64,000 bases of DNA from Taudactylus pleione (taxonomy: Eukaryota; Chordata; Amphibia; Anura; Myobatrachidae): contig JAUIMM010000645.1 of NCBI GenBank assembly GCA_031769625.1, forward strand, positions 1,902,001-1,966,000. Direction: 5' to 3'. This document shows, one piece after another, positions 1 to 12,733 of the stretch. Every line of letters begins with the position of its first letter. Position 1 is the stretch's first letter. The notes beneath the pieces are model-generated. The model was not told where the DNA came from and did no database searches. It saw only the letters and a program-made list of their open reading frames with translations. The translations under genes and the position numbers were made by a program.

Positions 1-3000
1 TGCGTCTGTGCTGTGTCTGTGCTTGCTGTGTCTGTGCTTGTTGGGTCTGTGCTTGCTGCATCTGTGCCTGCTGCATCTGTGCTTGCTGCGTCTGTGCTTG
101 CTGTGTCTGTGCTGTGTCTGTGCTTGCTGCGTCTGTGCTTGCTGCGTCTGTGCTTGCTGTATCTGTACTTGCTGCATCTGTGCTTGCTGCATTTGTACTT
201 GCTGTATCTGTGCTTGCTGCATCTGTGCTTGCTGCGTCTGTACTTGTTGTGTCTGTGCTTGTTGTGTCTGTGCTGTGCCTGTGCTGTGTCTGTGCTTGCT
301 GTGTCTGTGCTTGCTGCGCCTGTGCTTGCTGCATCTGTGCTGTGTCTGTGCTTGCTGTGTCTGTGCTTGCTGCGTCTGTGCTTTCTGCGACTGTGCTTGC
401 TGTGTCTGTGCTTGTTGTGTCTGTGCTTGCTGTGTCTGTGCTTGTTGTGTCTGTGCTTGCTGCGTCTGTGCTTGCTGTGTCTGTGGTGTGTCTGTGCTTG
501 CTGTGTCTGTGCTGTGCCTGTGCTTGTTGTGTCTGTGCTTCCTGTGTCTGTGCTTGTTGTGTCTGTGCTTGCTGTGTCTGTGCTGTGTCTGTGCTTGCTG
601 TGTTTGTGCTTGCTGTGTCTGTGCTTTCTGTGTCTGTGCTTGCTTCATCTGTGCATGCTGTGTCTGTGCTTGCTGTGTCTGTGCTTGTTGTGTCTGTGCT
701 TGCTGCGTCTGTGCTTGCTGTGTCTGTGCTGTGTCTGTTCTTGCTGTGTCTGTGCTGTGTCTGTGCTTGCTGTGTCTGTGCTGTTTCTGTGCTTGTTGTG
801 TCTGTGCTTCCTGTGTCTGTGCTTGTTGTGTCTGTGCTGTGTCTGTGCTTGCTGTGTCTGTGCTGTGTCTGTGCTTGCTGTGTCTGTGCTGTGTCTGTGC
901 TTGCTGTGTCTGTGCTTGCTGCATCTGTGGTTATTGCGTCTGTGCTTGCTGCACCTGTGCTTCCTGTGTCTGTGCTTGCTGTGTCTGTGCTGTGTCTGTG
1001 CTTGCTGCATCTGTGCTTGCTGTGTCTGTGCTTGCTGTGTCTGTGCTTATTGTGTCTGTGCTTGTTGTGTCTGTGCTTGTTGTGCCTGTGCTTGCTGCGT
1101 CTGTGCTGTGTCTGTGCTTGCTGTGTCTGTGCTTGCTGCATCTGTGCTTTGTGCGACTGTGCTTGCTGTGTCTGTGCTTGTTGTGTCTGTGCTTGCTGTG
1201 TCTGTGCTTGTTGTGTCTGTGCTTGCTGCGTCTGTGCTTGCTGTGTCTGTGCTGTGTCTGTGCTTGCTGTGTCTGTGCTGTGTCTGTGCTTGCTGTGTCT
1301 GTGCTGTTTCTGTGCTTGTTGTGTCTGTGCTTCCTGTGTCTGTGCTTGTTGTGTCTGTGCTGTGTCTGTGCTTGCTGTGTCTGTGCTGTGTCTGTGCTTG
1401 CTGTGTGTGTGCTGTGTCTGTGCTTGCTGTGTCTGTGCTTGCTGCGTCTGTGCTTGTTGCGTCTGTGCTTGCTGCACCTGTGCTTCCTGTGTCTGTGCTT
1501 GCTGTGTCTGTGCTGTGTCTGTGCTTGCTGCGTCTGTGCTTGCTGTGTCTGTGCTTGCTGTGTCTGTGCTTATTGTGTCTGTGCTTGTTGTGTCTGTGTT
1601 TGTTGTGTCTGTGCTTGCTGTGTCTGTACTTGCTGTGTCTGTACTTGCTGTGTCTGTGCTTGCTGTGTCTGTGCTTGCTGTGTCTGTACTTGCTGTGTCT
1701 GTGCTTGCTGTGCCTGTACTTGCTGTGTCTGTGCTTGTTGTGTCTGTGCTGTGTCTGTGCTTGCTGTGTCTGTGCTGTGTCTGTGCTTGCTGTGTCTGTG
1801 CTGTGTCTGTGCTTGCTGTGTCTGTGCTGTGTCTGTGCTTGCTGTGTCTGTGCTTGCTGCATCTGTGCTTGTTGCGTCTGTGCTTGCTGCACCTGTGCTT
1901 GCTGTGTCTGTGCTGTGTCTGTGCTTGCTGCATCTGTGCTTGCTGTGTCTGTGCTTGCTGTGTCTGTGCTTGTTGTGTCTGTGCTTGCTGTGTCTGTACT
2001 TGCTGTGTCTGTACTTGCTGTGTCTGTGCTTGCTGTGTCTGTGCTTGCTGTGTCTGTACTTGCTGTGTCTGTGCTTGTTGTGTCTGTGCTTGCTGTGTCT
2101 GTGCTTGCTGTGTCTGTGCTTGCTGTGTCTGTACTTGCTGTGCCTGTGCTGTGTCTGTGCTTGCTGTGTCTGTGCTGTGTCTGTGCTTGCTGTGTCTGTG
2201 CTGTTTCTGTGCTTGTTTTGTCTGTGCTTCCTGTGTCTGTGCTTGTTGTGTCTGTGATTGCTGCGTCTCTGCTTCCTGTGTCTGTACTTGCTGTATCTGT
2301 GCTGTGTCTGTGCTTGCTGTGTCTGTGATTGCTGCGTCTGTGTTGTGTCTGTGCTTGCTGCATCTGTGCTTTCTGCGACTGTGCTTGCTGTGTCTGTGCT
2401 TGCTGCATATTTACTTGCTGCATCTGTGCTTGTTGTGTCTGTGCTTGCTGCATCTGTGCTTGCTGCGTCTGTGCTTTCTGCATCTGTGCTTGCTGTGTCT
2501 GTACTTGCTGTGTCTTTGCTTTCTGCAACTCTGCTTGCTGTGTCTGTACTTGCTGTGTCTGTGTTTGCTGTGTCTGTACTTGCTGTGTCTGTGCTTCTGC
2601 AACTGTGCTTGCTGCGTCTGTGCTTGCTGCGTCTGTGCTTGTTGCATCTGTGCTTGCTGCGTCTGTGATTTCTGCAACTGTGCTTGCTGTGTCTGTGCTT
2701 GCTGTGTCTGTGCTTTCTGTGTCTGTACTTGCTGCATCTGTGCTTGCTGCATCTGTGCTTGTTGGGTCTGTGCTTGCTGCATCTGTGCCTGCTGCATCTG
2801 TGCTTGCTGCGTCTGTGCTTGCTGTGTCTGTGCTGTGTCTGTGCTTGCTGCGTCTGTGCTTGCTGCATCTGTGCTTTCTGTATCTGTACTTGCTGCATCT
2901 GTGCTTGCTGCGTCTGTGCTTACTGCGTCTGTGCTTGCTGCATTTGTGCTTGCTGTATCTGTGCTTGCTGCATCTGTGCTTGCTGCGTCTGTGCTTGTTG

Positions 3001-3005
3001 TGTCT
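1..3005. repeat. Partial higher-order repeat copy
   Basis: This stretch matches 8,693 to about 11,695 base for base over long runs (constant offset 8,692) and matches 13,281 to about 16,280 in the same way. The match ends near 3,003, where a GTGTGTCTGTG junction leads into units arranged differently. It is therefore the truncated right part of a higher-order copy whose start lies left of the window. Confidence 0.85.
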
Positions 3006-6000
3006 GTGTGTCTGTGCTTGCTGCGACTGTGCTTGCTGTGTCTGTACTTGCTGTGTCTGTGCTTGTTGTGTCTGTGCTTGCTGCGTCTGTGCATGCTGCA
3101 TCTGTGCTTGCTGCGACTGTGCTTGCTGTGTCTGTGCTTGCTGTGTCGGTAATTGCTGCTCCTGTGCTTGGTGTGTCTGTGCTTGCTGTGTCGGTACTTG
3201 CTGCTTCTGTGCTTGGTGTGTCTGTGCTTGGTGTGTCTGTGCTTGGTGTGTCTGTTCTTGCTGCGTCTGTACTTGCTGCATCTGTGCTTGCTGCATATGT
3301 GCTTGCTGTGTTTCTGCTTGTTGTGTCTGTGCTTGCTGCATCTGTGCTTGCTGTGTCTGTGCTTGCTGTGTCGGTATTTGCTGCTTCTGTGCTTGGTGTG
3401 TCTGTGTTTGGTGTGTCTGTGCTTGCTGCATCTGTACTTGCTGCATATGTGCTTGCTGCATATGTGCTTGTTGTGTCTGTGCTTGCTGCGTCTGTGCTTG
3501 CTGCACATGTGCTTGCTGCATCTGTGCTTGCTGCGTCTGTACTTGCTGCATATGTGCTTGCTGCATATGTGCTTGTTGTGTCTGTGCTTGCTGCGTCTGT
3601 GCTGCGTCTGTGCTTGCTGCTTCTGTGCTTGCTGCATATGTGCTTGGTGTGTCTGTGCTTGCTGCATCTGTACTTGCTGCTTCTGTGCTTGCTGCATCTG
3701 TGCTTGGTGCGTCTGTGCTTGCTGCGTCTGTACTTGCTGCATCTGTGCTTGCTGCATCTTTGCTGTGTCTGTGCTGTGTCTGTGCTTGCTGCATCTGTGC
3801 TTGCTGTGTCTGTGCTTGCTGTGTCCGTACTTGCTGTATCTGTGCTACGTCTGTGCTTGCTGTGTCTGTGCTTGCTGCATCTGTGCTTGCTGCATCTGTG
3901 CTTGCTGCATCTGTGCTGTGTCTGTGCTTGCTGCGTCTGTGCTGTGTCTGTGCTGCATCTGTGCTTGCTGCGTCTGTGCTGTGTCTGTGCTTGCTGCATC
4001 TGTGCCTTCTGTGTCTGTGCTTGCTGCATCTATGCTTGCTGTATCTGTGATTGCTGCGTCTGTGCTTGCTGTGTCTGTACTTGCTGTATCTGTGCTGTGT
4101 CTGTGCTTGCTGTGTCTGCGATTGCTGCACCTGTGCTGTGTCTGTGCTTGCTGCATCTGTGCTTTCTGCGACTGTGCTTGCTGTGTCTGTGCTTGTTGCA
4201 TATTTACTTGCTGCGTCTGTGCGTGTTGTGTCTGTGCTTGCTGCATCTGTGCTTGCTGCGTCTGTGCTTTCTGCATCTGTGCTTGCTGTGTCTGTACTTG
4301 CTGTGTCTTTGCTTTCTGCAACTCTGCTTGCTGTGTCTGTACTTGCTGTGTCTGTACTTGCTGTGTCTGTGTTTGCTGTGTCTGTATTTGCTGTGTCTGT
4401 GCTTTCTGCAACTGTGCTTGCTGCGACGGTGCTTGCTGTGTCTGTACTTGCTGTGTCTGTGCTTCCTGCGTCTGTGCATGCTGCATCTGTGCTTGCTGTG
4501 TCTGTGCTTGCTGTGTCGGTAATTGCTGCTCCTGTGCTTGGTGTGTCTGTGCTGGCTGTGTCGGTACTTGCTGCTTCTGTGCTTGGTGTGTCTGTGCTTG
4601 GTGTGTCTGTGCTTGGTGTGTCTGTTCCTGCTGCTTCTGTGCTTGCTGCGTCTGTGCTTGCTGTGTCTGTGCTTGCTGTGTCGGTATTTGCTGCTTCTGT
4701 GCTTGGTGTGTCTGTGTTTGGTGTGTCTGTGCTTGCTGCATCTGTACTTGCTGCATCTGTGCTTGCTGCGTATGTGCTTGTTGTGTCTGTGCTTGCTGCT
4801 TCTGTGCTTGCTGCACATGTGCTTGCTGCATCTGTGCTTGCTGCGTCTGTACTTGCTGCATATGTGCTTGCTGCATATGTGCTTGCTGCGTATGTGCTTG
4901 TTGTGTCTGTGCTTGCTGAGTCTGTGCTGTGTCTGTGCTTGCTGCGTCTGTGCTTGCTGCATCTGTGCTTGCTGCATCTGTGCTTGGTGTCTCTGAGCTT
5001 GCTGCTTCTGTGCTTGCTGCATCTGTGCTTTGTGTGTCTCTGCTTGCTGTGTCTGTACTTGCTGCATCTGTGCTTGCTGCATATGTGCTCGGTGTGTCTG
5101 TGCTTGCTGCGTCTGTACTTGCTGCTTCTGTGCTTGCTGCATCTGTGCTTGGTGCGTCTGTGCTTGGTGCGTCTGTGCTTGCTGCGTCTGTACTTGCTGC
5201 ATCTGTGCTTGCTGCATCTGTGCTGTGTCTGTGCTGTGTCTGTGCTTGCTGCATCTGTGCTTGCTGTGTCTGTGCTTGCTGTGTCTGTACTTGCTGTATC
5301 TGTGCTGTGTCTGTGCTTGCTGTGTGTGTGCTTGCTGTGTCTGTGCTTGTTGTGTCTGTGCTTGCTGCTTCTGTGCTTGTTGTGTCAGTGCTTGCTGTGT
5401 CTGTGCTTGCTGCATCTGTGCTTGCTGCGTCTGTGCTTGCTGCATCTGTGCTGTGTCTGTGCTTGCTGCGTCTGTGCTGTGTCTGTGCTGTGTCTGTGCT
5501 TGCTGCATCTGTGCCTTCTGTGTCTGTGCTTGCTGCATCTATGCTTGCTGTATCTGTGATTGCTGCGTCTGTGCTTGCTGTGTCTGTACTTGCTGTATCT
5601 GTGCTGTGTCTGTGCTTGCTGTGTCTGTGATTGCTGTGTCTGTGCTGTGTCTGTGCTTGCTGCATCTGTGCTTTCTGCGACTGTGCTTGCTGTGTCTGTG
5701 CTTGCTGCATATTTACTTGCTGCGTCTGTGCTTGTTGTGTCTGTGCTTGCTGCATCTGTGCTTTCTGCATCTGTGCTTGCTGTGTCTGTACTTGCTGTGT
5801 CTGTACTTGCTGTGTCTGTACTTGCTGTGTATGTGCTGTCTGCAACTGTGCTTGCTGCGTCTGTGCTTGCTGCATCTGTGCATGTTGCGTCTGTGCTTGC
5901 TGCGTCTGTGCTTGCTGTGTCTGTGCTTTCTGCAACTGTGCTTGCTGTGTCTGTGCTGTGTCTGTGCTTGCTGTGTCTGTGCTTTCTGTGTCTGTACTTG

Positions 6001-8145
6001 CTGCATCTGTGCTTGCTGCATCTGTGCTTGCTGCATCTGTGCCTGTTGGGACTGTGCTTGCTGCATCTGTGCCTGTTGGGACTGTGCTTGCTGCATCTGT
6101 GCCTGCTGCATCTGTGCTTGCTGCGTCTGTGCTTGCTGTGTCTGTGCTTGCTGTGTCTGTGCTTGTTGTGTCTGTGCTTCCTGCGTCTGTGCTTGCTGTG
6201 CCTGTGCTGTGTCTGTGCTTGCTGTGTCTGTGCTGTGTCTGTGCTTGCTGTGTCTGTGCTGTTTCTGTGCTTGTTTTGTCTGTGCTTCCTGTGTCTGTGC
6301 TTGTTGTGTCTGTGATTGCTGCGTCTCTGCTTCCTGTGTCTGTACTTGCTGTATCTGTGCTGTGTCTGTGCTTGCTGTGTCTGTGATTGCTGCGTCTGTG
6401 TTGTGTCTGTGCTTGCTGCATCTGTGCTTTCTGCGACTGTGCTTGCTGTGTCTGTGCTTGCTGCATATTTACTTGCTGCATCTGTGCTTGTTGTGTCTGT
6501 GCTTTCTGCATCTGTGCTTGCTGTGTCTGTACTTGCTGTGTCTTTGCTTTCTGCAACTCTGCTTGCTGTGTCTGTACTTGCTGTGTCTGTGTTTGCTGTG
6601 TCTGTACTTGCTGTGTCTGTGCTTCTGCAACTGTGCTTGCTGCGTCTGTGCTTGCTGCGTCTGTGCTTGTTGCATCTGTGCTTGCTGCGTCTGTGATTTC
6701 TGCAACTGTGCTTGCTGTGTCTGTGCTTGCTGTGTCTGTGCTTTCTGTGTCTGTACTTGCTGCATCTGTGCTTGCTGCGTCTGTGCTTGTTGGGTCTGAG
6801 CTTGCTGCATATGTGCCTGCTGCATCCTGTGCTTGCTGCGTCTGTGCTTGCTGTGTCTGTGCTGTGTCTGTGCTTGCTGCGTCTGTGCTTGCTGCATCTG
6901 TGCTTTCTGTATCTGTACTTGCTGCATCTGTGCTTGCTGCGTCTGTGCTTGCTGCATTTGTGCTTGCTGTATCTGTGCTTGCTGCATCTGTGCTTGCTGC
7001 GTCTGTGCTTGTTGTGTCTGTGCTTGTTGTGTCTGTGCTGTGTCTGTGCTTGCTGTGTCTGTGCTTGCTGCGCCTGTGCTTGCTGGGTCTGTGCTGTGTC
7101 TGTGCTTGCTGTGTCTGTGCTTGCTGCGTCTGTGCTTTCTGCGACTGTGCTTGCTGTGTCTGTGCTTGTTGTGTCTGTGCTTGCTGTGTCTGTGCTTGTT
7201 GTGTCTATGCTTGCTGCATCTGTGCTTGCTGTGTCTGTGTTTGCAGTGCCTCTGCTTGCTGTGTCTGTACTTGTTGTGTCTGTGCTTGTTGTGTCTGTGC
7301 TTGCTGAGTCTGTGCATGCTGCATCTGTGCTTGCTGCGACTGTGCTTGCTGTGTCTGTACTTGCTGTGTCTGTGCTTCCTGCGTCTGTGCATGCTGCATC
7401 TGTGCTTGCTGCGACTGTGCTTGCTGTGTCTGTGCTTGCTGCGACTGTACTTGCTGCTTCTGTGCTTGCTGCATCTGTGCTTGCTGCGCCTGTGCTTGCT
7501 GCGTCTGTGCTTGCTGCTTCTGTGCTTACTGCATCTGTGCTTGCTGCGCCTGTGCTTGCTGCGTCGGTGCTGTGTCTGTGCTTGCTGCATCTGTGCTTGC
7601 TGCGTCTGTGCTTTCTGCGACTGTGCTTGCTGTGTCTGTGCTTGTTGTGTCTGTGCTTGCTGTGTCTGTGCTTGTTGTGTCTGTGCTTGCTGCGTCTGTG
7701 CTTGCTGTGTCTGTGGTGTGTCTGTGCTTGTTGTGTCTGTGCTGTGTCTGTGCTTGCTGCATCTGTGCTTGCTGCATCTGTGCTGTGTCTGTGCTGTGTC
7801 TGTGCTTGCTGCATCTGTGCTTGCTGTGTCTGTGCTTGCTGTGTCTGTACTTGCTGTATCTGTGCTGTGTCTGTGCTTGCTGTGTGTGTGCTTGCTGTGT
7901 CTGTGCTTGTTGTGTCTGTGCTTGCTGCTTCTGTGCTTGTTGTGTCTGTGCTTGCTGTGTCTGTGCTTGCTGCATCTGTGCTTGCTGCGTCTGTGCTTGC
8001 TGCATCTGTGCTGTGTCTGTGCTTGCTGCGTCTGTGCTGTGTCTGTGCTGCATCTGTGCTTGCTGCGTCTGTGCTGTGTCTGTGCTTGCTGCATCTGTGC
8101 CTTCTGTGTCTGTGCTTGCTGCATCTATGCTTGCTGTATCTGTGA
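3005..8145. repeat. Divergent higher-order segment
   Basis: Built from the same 15/11-bp units but carrying variants not seen in the later copies, such as TGTGTCGGTAATTGC and CTTGGTGTGTCTG blocks. The blocks at about 3,147-3,770 and 4,517-5,220 resemble each other, so there is a local duplication of roughly 1.4 kb period. From about 5,640 onward the order of variants again follows the main higher-order repeat: a landmark run (TGATTGCTGCGTCTCTGC) at about 2,254 recurs at 6,312, 10,946 and 15,534. Confidence 0.75.
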
Positions 8146-11100
8146 TTGCTGCGTCTGTGCTTGCTGTGTCTGTACTTACTGTATCTGTGCTGTGTCTGTG
8201 CTTGCTGTGTCTGTGATTGCTGCGTCTGTGCTGTGTCTTTGCTTGCTGCATCTGTGCTTTCTGCGACTGTGCTTGCTGTGTCTGTGCTTGCTGCATATTT
8301 ACTTGCTGCATCTGTGCTTGTTGTGTCTGTGCTTGCTGCATCTGTGCTTGCTGCGTCTGTGCTTTCTGCATCTGTGCTTGCTGTGTCTGTACTTGCTGTG
8401 TCTTTGCTTTCTGCCACTCTACTTGCTGTGTCTGTACTTGTTGTGTCTGTACTTGCTGTGTCTGTGTTTGCTGTGTCTGTACTTGCTGTGTCTGTGCTTT
8501 CTGCAACTGTGCTTGCTGCATCTGTGCTTGCTGCATCTGTGCTTGTTGCGTCTGTGCTTGCTGCGTCTGTGCTTGTTGTGTCTGTGCTTTCTGCAACTGT
8601 GCTTGCTGTGTCTGTGCTGTGTCTGTGCTTGCTGTGTCTGTACTTGCTGCATCTGTGCTTGCTGCATCTGTGCTTGCTGCATCTGTGCTTGCTGCGTCTG
8701 TGCTGTGTCTGTGCTTGCTGTGTCTGTGCTTGTTGGGTCTGTGCTTGCTGCATCTGTGCCTGCTGCATCTGTGCTTGCTGCGTCTGTGCTTGCTGTGTCT
8801 GTGCTGTGTCTGTGCTTGCTGCGTCTGTGCTTGCTGCGTCTGTGCTTGCTGTATCTGTACTTGCTGCATCTGTGCTTGCTGCATTTGTACTTGCTGTATC
8901 TGTGCTTGCTGCATCTGTGCTTGCTGCGTCTGTACTTGTTGTGTCTGTGCTTGTTGTGTCTGTGCTGTGCCTGTGCTGTGTCTGTGCTTGCTGTGTCTGT
9001 GCTTGCTGCGCCTGTGCTTGCTGCATCTGTGCTGTGTCTGTGCTTGCTGTGTCTGTGCTTGCTGCGTCTGTGCTTTCTGCGACTGTGCTTGCTGTGTCTG
9101 TGCTTGTTGTGTCTGTGCTTGCTGTGTCTGTGCTTGTTGTGTCTGTGCTTGCTGCGTCTGTGCTTGCTGTGTCTGTGGTGTGTCTGTGCTTGCTGTGTCT
9201 GTGCTGTGCCTGTGCTTGTTGTGTCTGTGCTTCCTGTGTCTGTGCTTGTTGTGTCTGTGCTTGCTGTGTCTGTGCTGTGTCTGTGCTTGCTGTGTTTGTG
9301 CTTGCTGTGTCTGTGCTTTCTGTGTCTGTGCTTGCTTCATCTGTGCATGCTGTGTCTGTGCTTGCTGTGTCTGTGCTTGTTGTGTCTGTGCTTGCTGCGT
9401 CTGTGCTTGCTGTGTCTGTGCTGTGTCTGTTCTTGCTGTGTCTGTGCTGTGTCTGTGCTTGCTGTGTCTGTGCTGTTTCTGTGCTTGTTGTGTCTGTGCT
9501 TCCTGTGTCTGTGCTTGTTGTGTCTGTGCTGTGTCTGTGCTTGCTGTGTCTGTGCTGTGTCTGTGCTTGCTGTGTCTGTGCTGTGTCTGTGCTTGCTGTG
9601 TCTGTGCTTGCTGCATCTGTGGTTATTGCGTCTGTGCTTGCTGCACCTGTGCTTCCTGTGTCTGTGCTTGCTGTGTCTGTGCTGTGTCTGTGCTTGCTGC
9701 ATCTGTGCTTGCTGTGTCTGTGCTTGCTGTGTCTGTGCTTATTGTGTCTGTGCTTGTTGTGTCTGTGCTTGTTGTGCCTGTGCTTGCTGCGTCTGTGCTG
9801 TGTCTGTGCTTGCTGTGTCTGTGCTTGCTGCATCTGTGCTTTGTGCGACTGTGCTTGCTGTGTCTGTGCTTGTTGTGTCTGTGCTTGCTGTGTCTGTGCT
9901 TGTTGTGTCTGTGCTTGCTGCGTCTGTGCTTGCTGTGTCTGTGCTGTGTCTGTGCTTGCTGTGTCTGTGCTGTGTCTGTGCTTGCTGTGTCTGTGCTGTT
10001 TCTGTGCTTGTTGTGTCTGTGCTTCCTGTGTCTGTGCTTGTTGTGTCTGTGCTGTGTCTGTGCTTGCTGTGTCTGTGCTGTGTCTGTGCTTGCTGTGTGT
10101 GTGCTGTGTCTGTGCTTGCTGTGTCTGTGCTTGCTGCGTCTGTGCTTGTTGCGTCTGTGCTTGCTGCACCTGTGCTTCCTGTGTCTGTGCTTGCTGTGTC
10201 TGTGCTGTGTCTGTGCTTGCTGCGTCTGTGCTTGCTGTGTCTGTGCTTGCTGTGTCTGTGCTTATTGTGTCTGTGCTTGTTGTGTCTGTGTTTGTTGTGT
10301 CTGTGCTTGCTGTGTCTGTACTTGCTGTGTCTGTACTTGCTGTGTCTGTGCTTGCTGTGTCTGTGCTTGCTGTGTCTGTACTTGCTGTGTCTGTGCTTGC
10401 TGTGCCTGTACTTGCTGTGTCTGTGCTTGTTGTGTCTGTGCTGTGTCTGTGCTTGCTGTGTCTGTGCTGTGTCTGTGCTTGCTGTGTCTGTGCTGTGTCT
10501 GTGCTTGCTGTGTCTGTGCTGTGTCTGTGCTTGCTGTGTCTGTGCTTGCTGCATCTGTGCTTGTTGCGTCTGTGCTTGCTGCACCTGTGCTTGCTGTGTC
10601 TGTGCTGTGTCTGTGCTTGCTGCATCTGTGCTTGCTGTGTCTGTGCTTGCTGTGTCTGTGCTTGTTGTGTCTGTGCTTGCTGTGTCTGTACTTGCTGTGT
10701 CTGTACTTGCTGTGTCTGTGCTTGCTGTGTCTGTGCTTGCTGTGTCTGTACTTGCTGTGTCTGTGCTTGTTGTGTCTGTGCTTGCTGTGTCTGTGCTTGC
10801 TGTGTCTGTGCTTGCTGTGTCTGTACTTGCTGTGCCTGTGCTGTGTCTGTGCTTGCTGTGTCTGTGCTGTGTCTGTGCTTGCTGTGTCTGTGCTGTTTCT
10901 GTGCTTGTTTTGTCTGTGCTTCCTGTGTCTGTGCTTGTTGTGTCTGTGATTGCTGCGTCTCTGCTTCCTGTGTCTGTACTTGCTGTATCTGTGCTGTGTC
11001 TGTGCTTGCTGTGTCTGTGATTGCTGCGTCTGTGTTGTGTCTGTGCTTGCTGCATCTGTGCTTTCTGCGACTGTGCTTGCTGTGTCTGTGCTTGCTGCAT

Positions 11101-12733
11101 ATTTACTTGCTGCATCTGTGCTTGTTGTGTCTGTGCTTGCTGCATCTGTGCTTGCTGCGTCTGTGCTTTCTGCATCTGTGCTTGCTGTGTCTGTACTTGC
11201 TGTGTCTTTGCTTTCTGCAACTCTGCTTGCTGTGTCTGTACTTGCTGTGTCTGTGTTTGCTGTGTCTGTACTTGCTGTGTCTGTGCTTCTGCAACTGTGC
11301 TTGCTGCGTCTGTGCTTGCTGCGTCTGTGCTTGTTGCATCTGTGCTTGCTGCGTCTGTGATTTCTGCAACTGTGCTTGCTGTGTCTGTGCTTGCTGTGTC
11401 TGTGCTTTCTGTGTCTGTACTTGCTGCATCTGTGCTTGCTGCATCTGTGCTTGTTGGGTCTGTGCTTGCTGCATCTGTGCCTGCTGCATCTGTGCTTGCT
11501 GCGTCTGTGCTTGCTGTGTCTGTGCTGTGTCTGTGCTTGCTGCGTCTGTGCTTGCTGCATCTGTGCTTTCTGTATCTGTACTTGCTGCATCTGTGCTTGC
11601 TGCGTCTGTGCTTACTGCGTCTGTGCTTGCTGCATTTGTGCTTGCTGTATCTGTGCTTGCTGCATCTGTGCTTGCTGCGTCTGTGCTTGTTGTGTCTGTG
11701 CTTGTTGTGTCTGTGCTGTGTCTGTGCATGCTGTGTCTGTGCTTGCTGCGCCTGTGCTTGCTGGGTCTGTGCTGTGTCTGTGCTTGCTGTGTCTGTGCTT
11801 GCTGTGTCTGTGCTTTCTGCGACTGTGCTTGCTGTGTCTGTGCTTGTTGTGTCTGTGCTTGCTGTGTCTGTGCTTGTTGTGTCTATGCTTGCTGCATCTG
11901 TGCTTGCTGTGTCTGTGTTTGCAGTGCCTCTGCTTGCTGTGTCTGTACTTGTTGTGTCTGTGCTTGTTGTGTCTGTGCTTGCTGAGTCTGTGCATGCTGC
12001 ATCTGTGCTTGCTGCGACTGTGCTTGCTGTGTCTGTACTTGCTGTGTCTGTGCTTCCTGCATCTGTGCATGCTGCATCTGTGCTTGCTGCGACTGTGCTT
12101 GCTGTGTCTGTGCTTGCTGCGACTGTACTTGCTGCTTCTGTGCTTGCTGCATCTGTGCTTGCTGCGTCTGTGCTTGCTGCTTCTGTGCTTACTGCATCTG
12201 TGCTTGCTGCGCCTGTGCTTGCTGCGTCGGTGCTGTGTCTGTGCTTGCTGTGTCTGTGCTTGCTGCGTCTGTGCTTTCTGCGACTGTGCTTGCTGTGTCT
12301 GTGGTGTGTCTGTGCTTGTTGTGTCTGTGCTGTGTCTGTGCTTGCTGCATCTGTGCTTGCTGCATCTGTGCTGTGTCTGTGCTGTGTCTGTGCTTGCTGC
12401 ATCTGTGCTTGCTGTGTCTGTGCTTGCTGTGTCTGTACTTGCTGTATCTGTGCTGTGTCTGTGCTTGCTGTGTGTGTGCTTGCTGTGTCTGTGCTTGTTG
12501 TGTCTGTGCTTGCTGCTTCTGTGCTTGTTGTGTCTGTGCTTGCTGTGTCTGTGCTTGCTGCATCTGTGCTTGCTGCGTCTGTGCTTGCTGCATCTGTGCT
12601 GTGTCTGTGCTTGCTGCGTCTGTGCTGTGTCTGTGCTGCATCTGTGCTTGCTGCGTCTGTGCTGTGTCTGTGCTTGCTGCATCTGTGCCTTCTGTGTCTG
12701 TGCTTGCTGCATCTATGCTTGCTGTATCTGTGA
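8146..12733. repeat. Higher-order repeat copy (4,588 bp)
   Basis: Near-identical to the next copy starting at 12,734. The only large difference is a 75-bp deletion (five 15-bp units) near 12,300, which explains why this copy is 4,588 bp and the next 4,663 bp. A 910-codon frame beginning at 8,217 differs from its partner at 12,805 at about one residue in the portions I compared, which implies recent amplification or gene conversion. Confidence 0.9.
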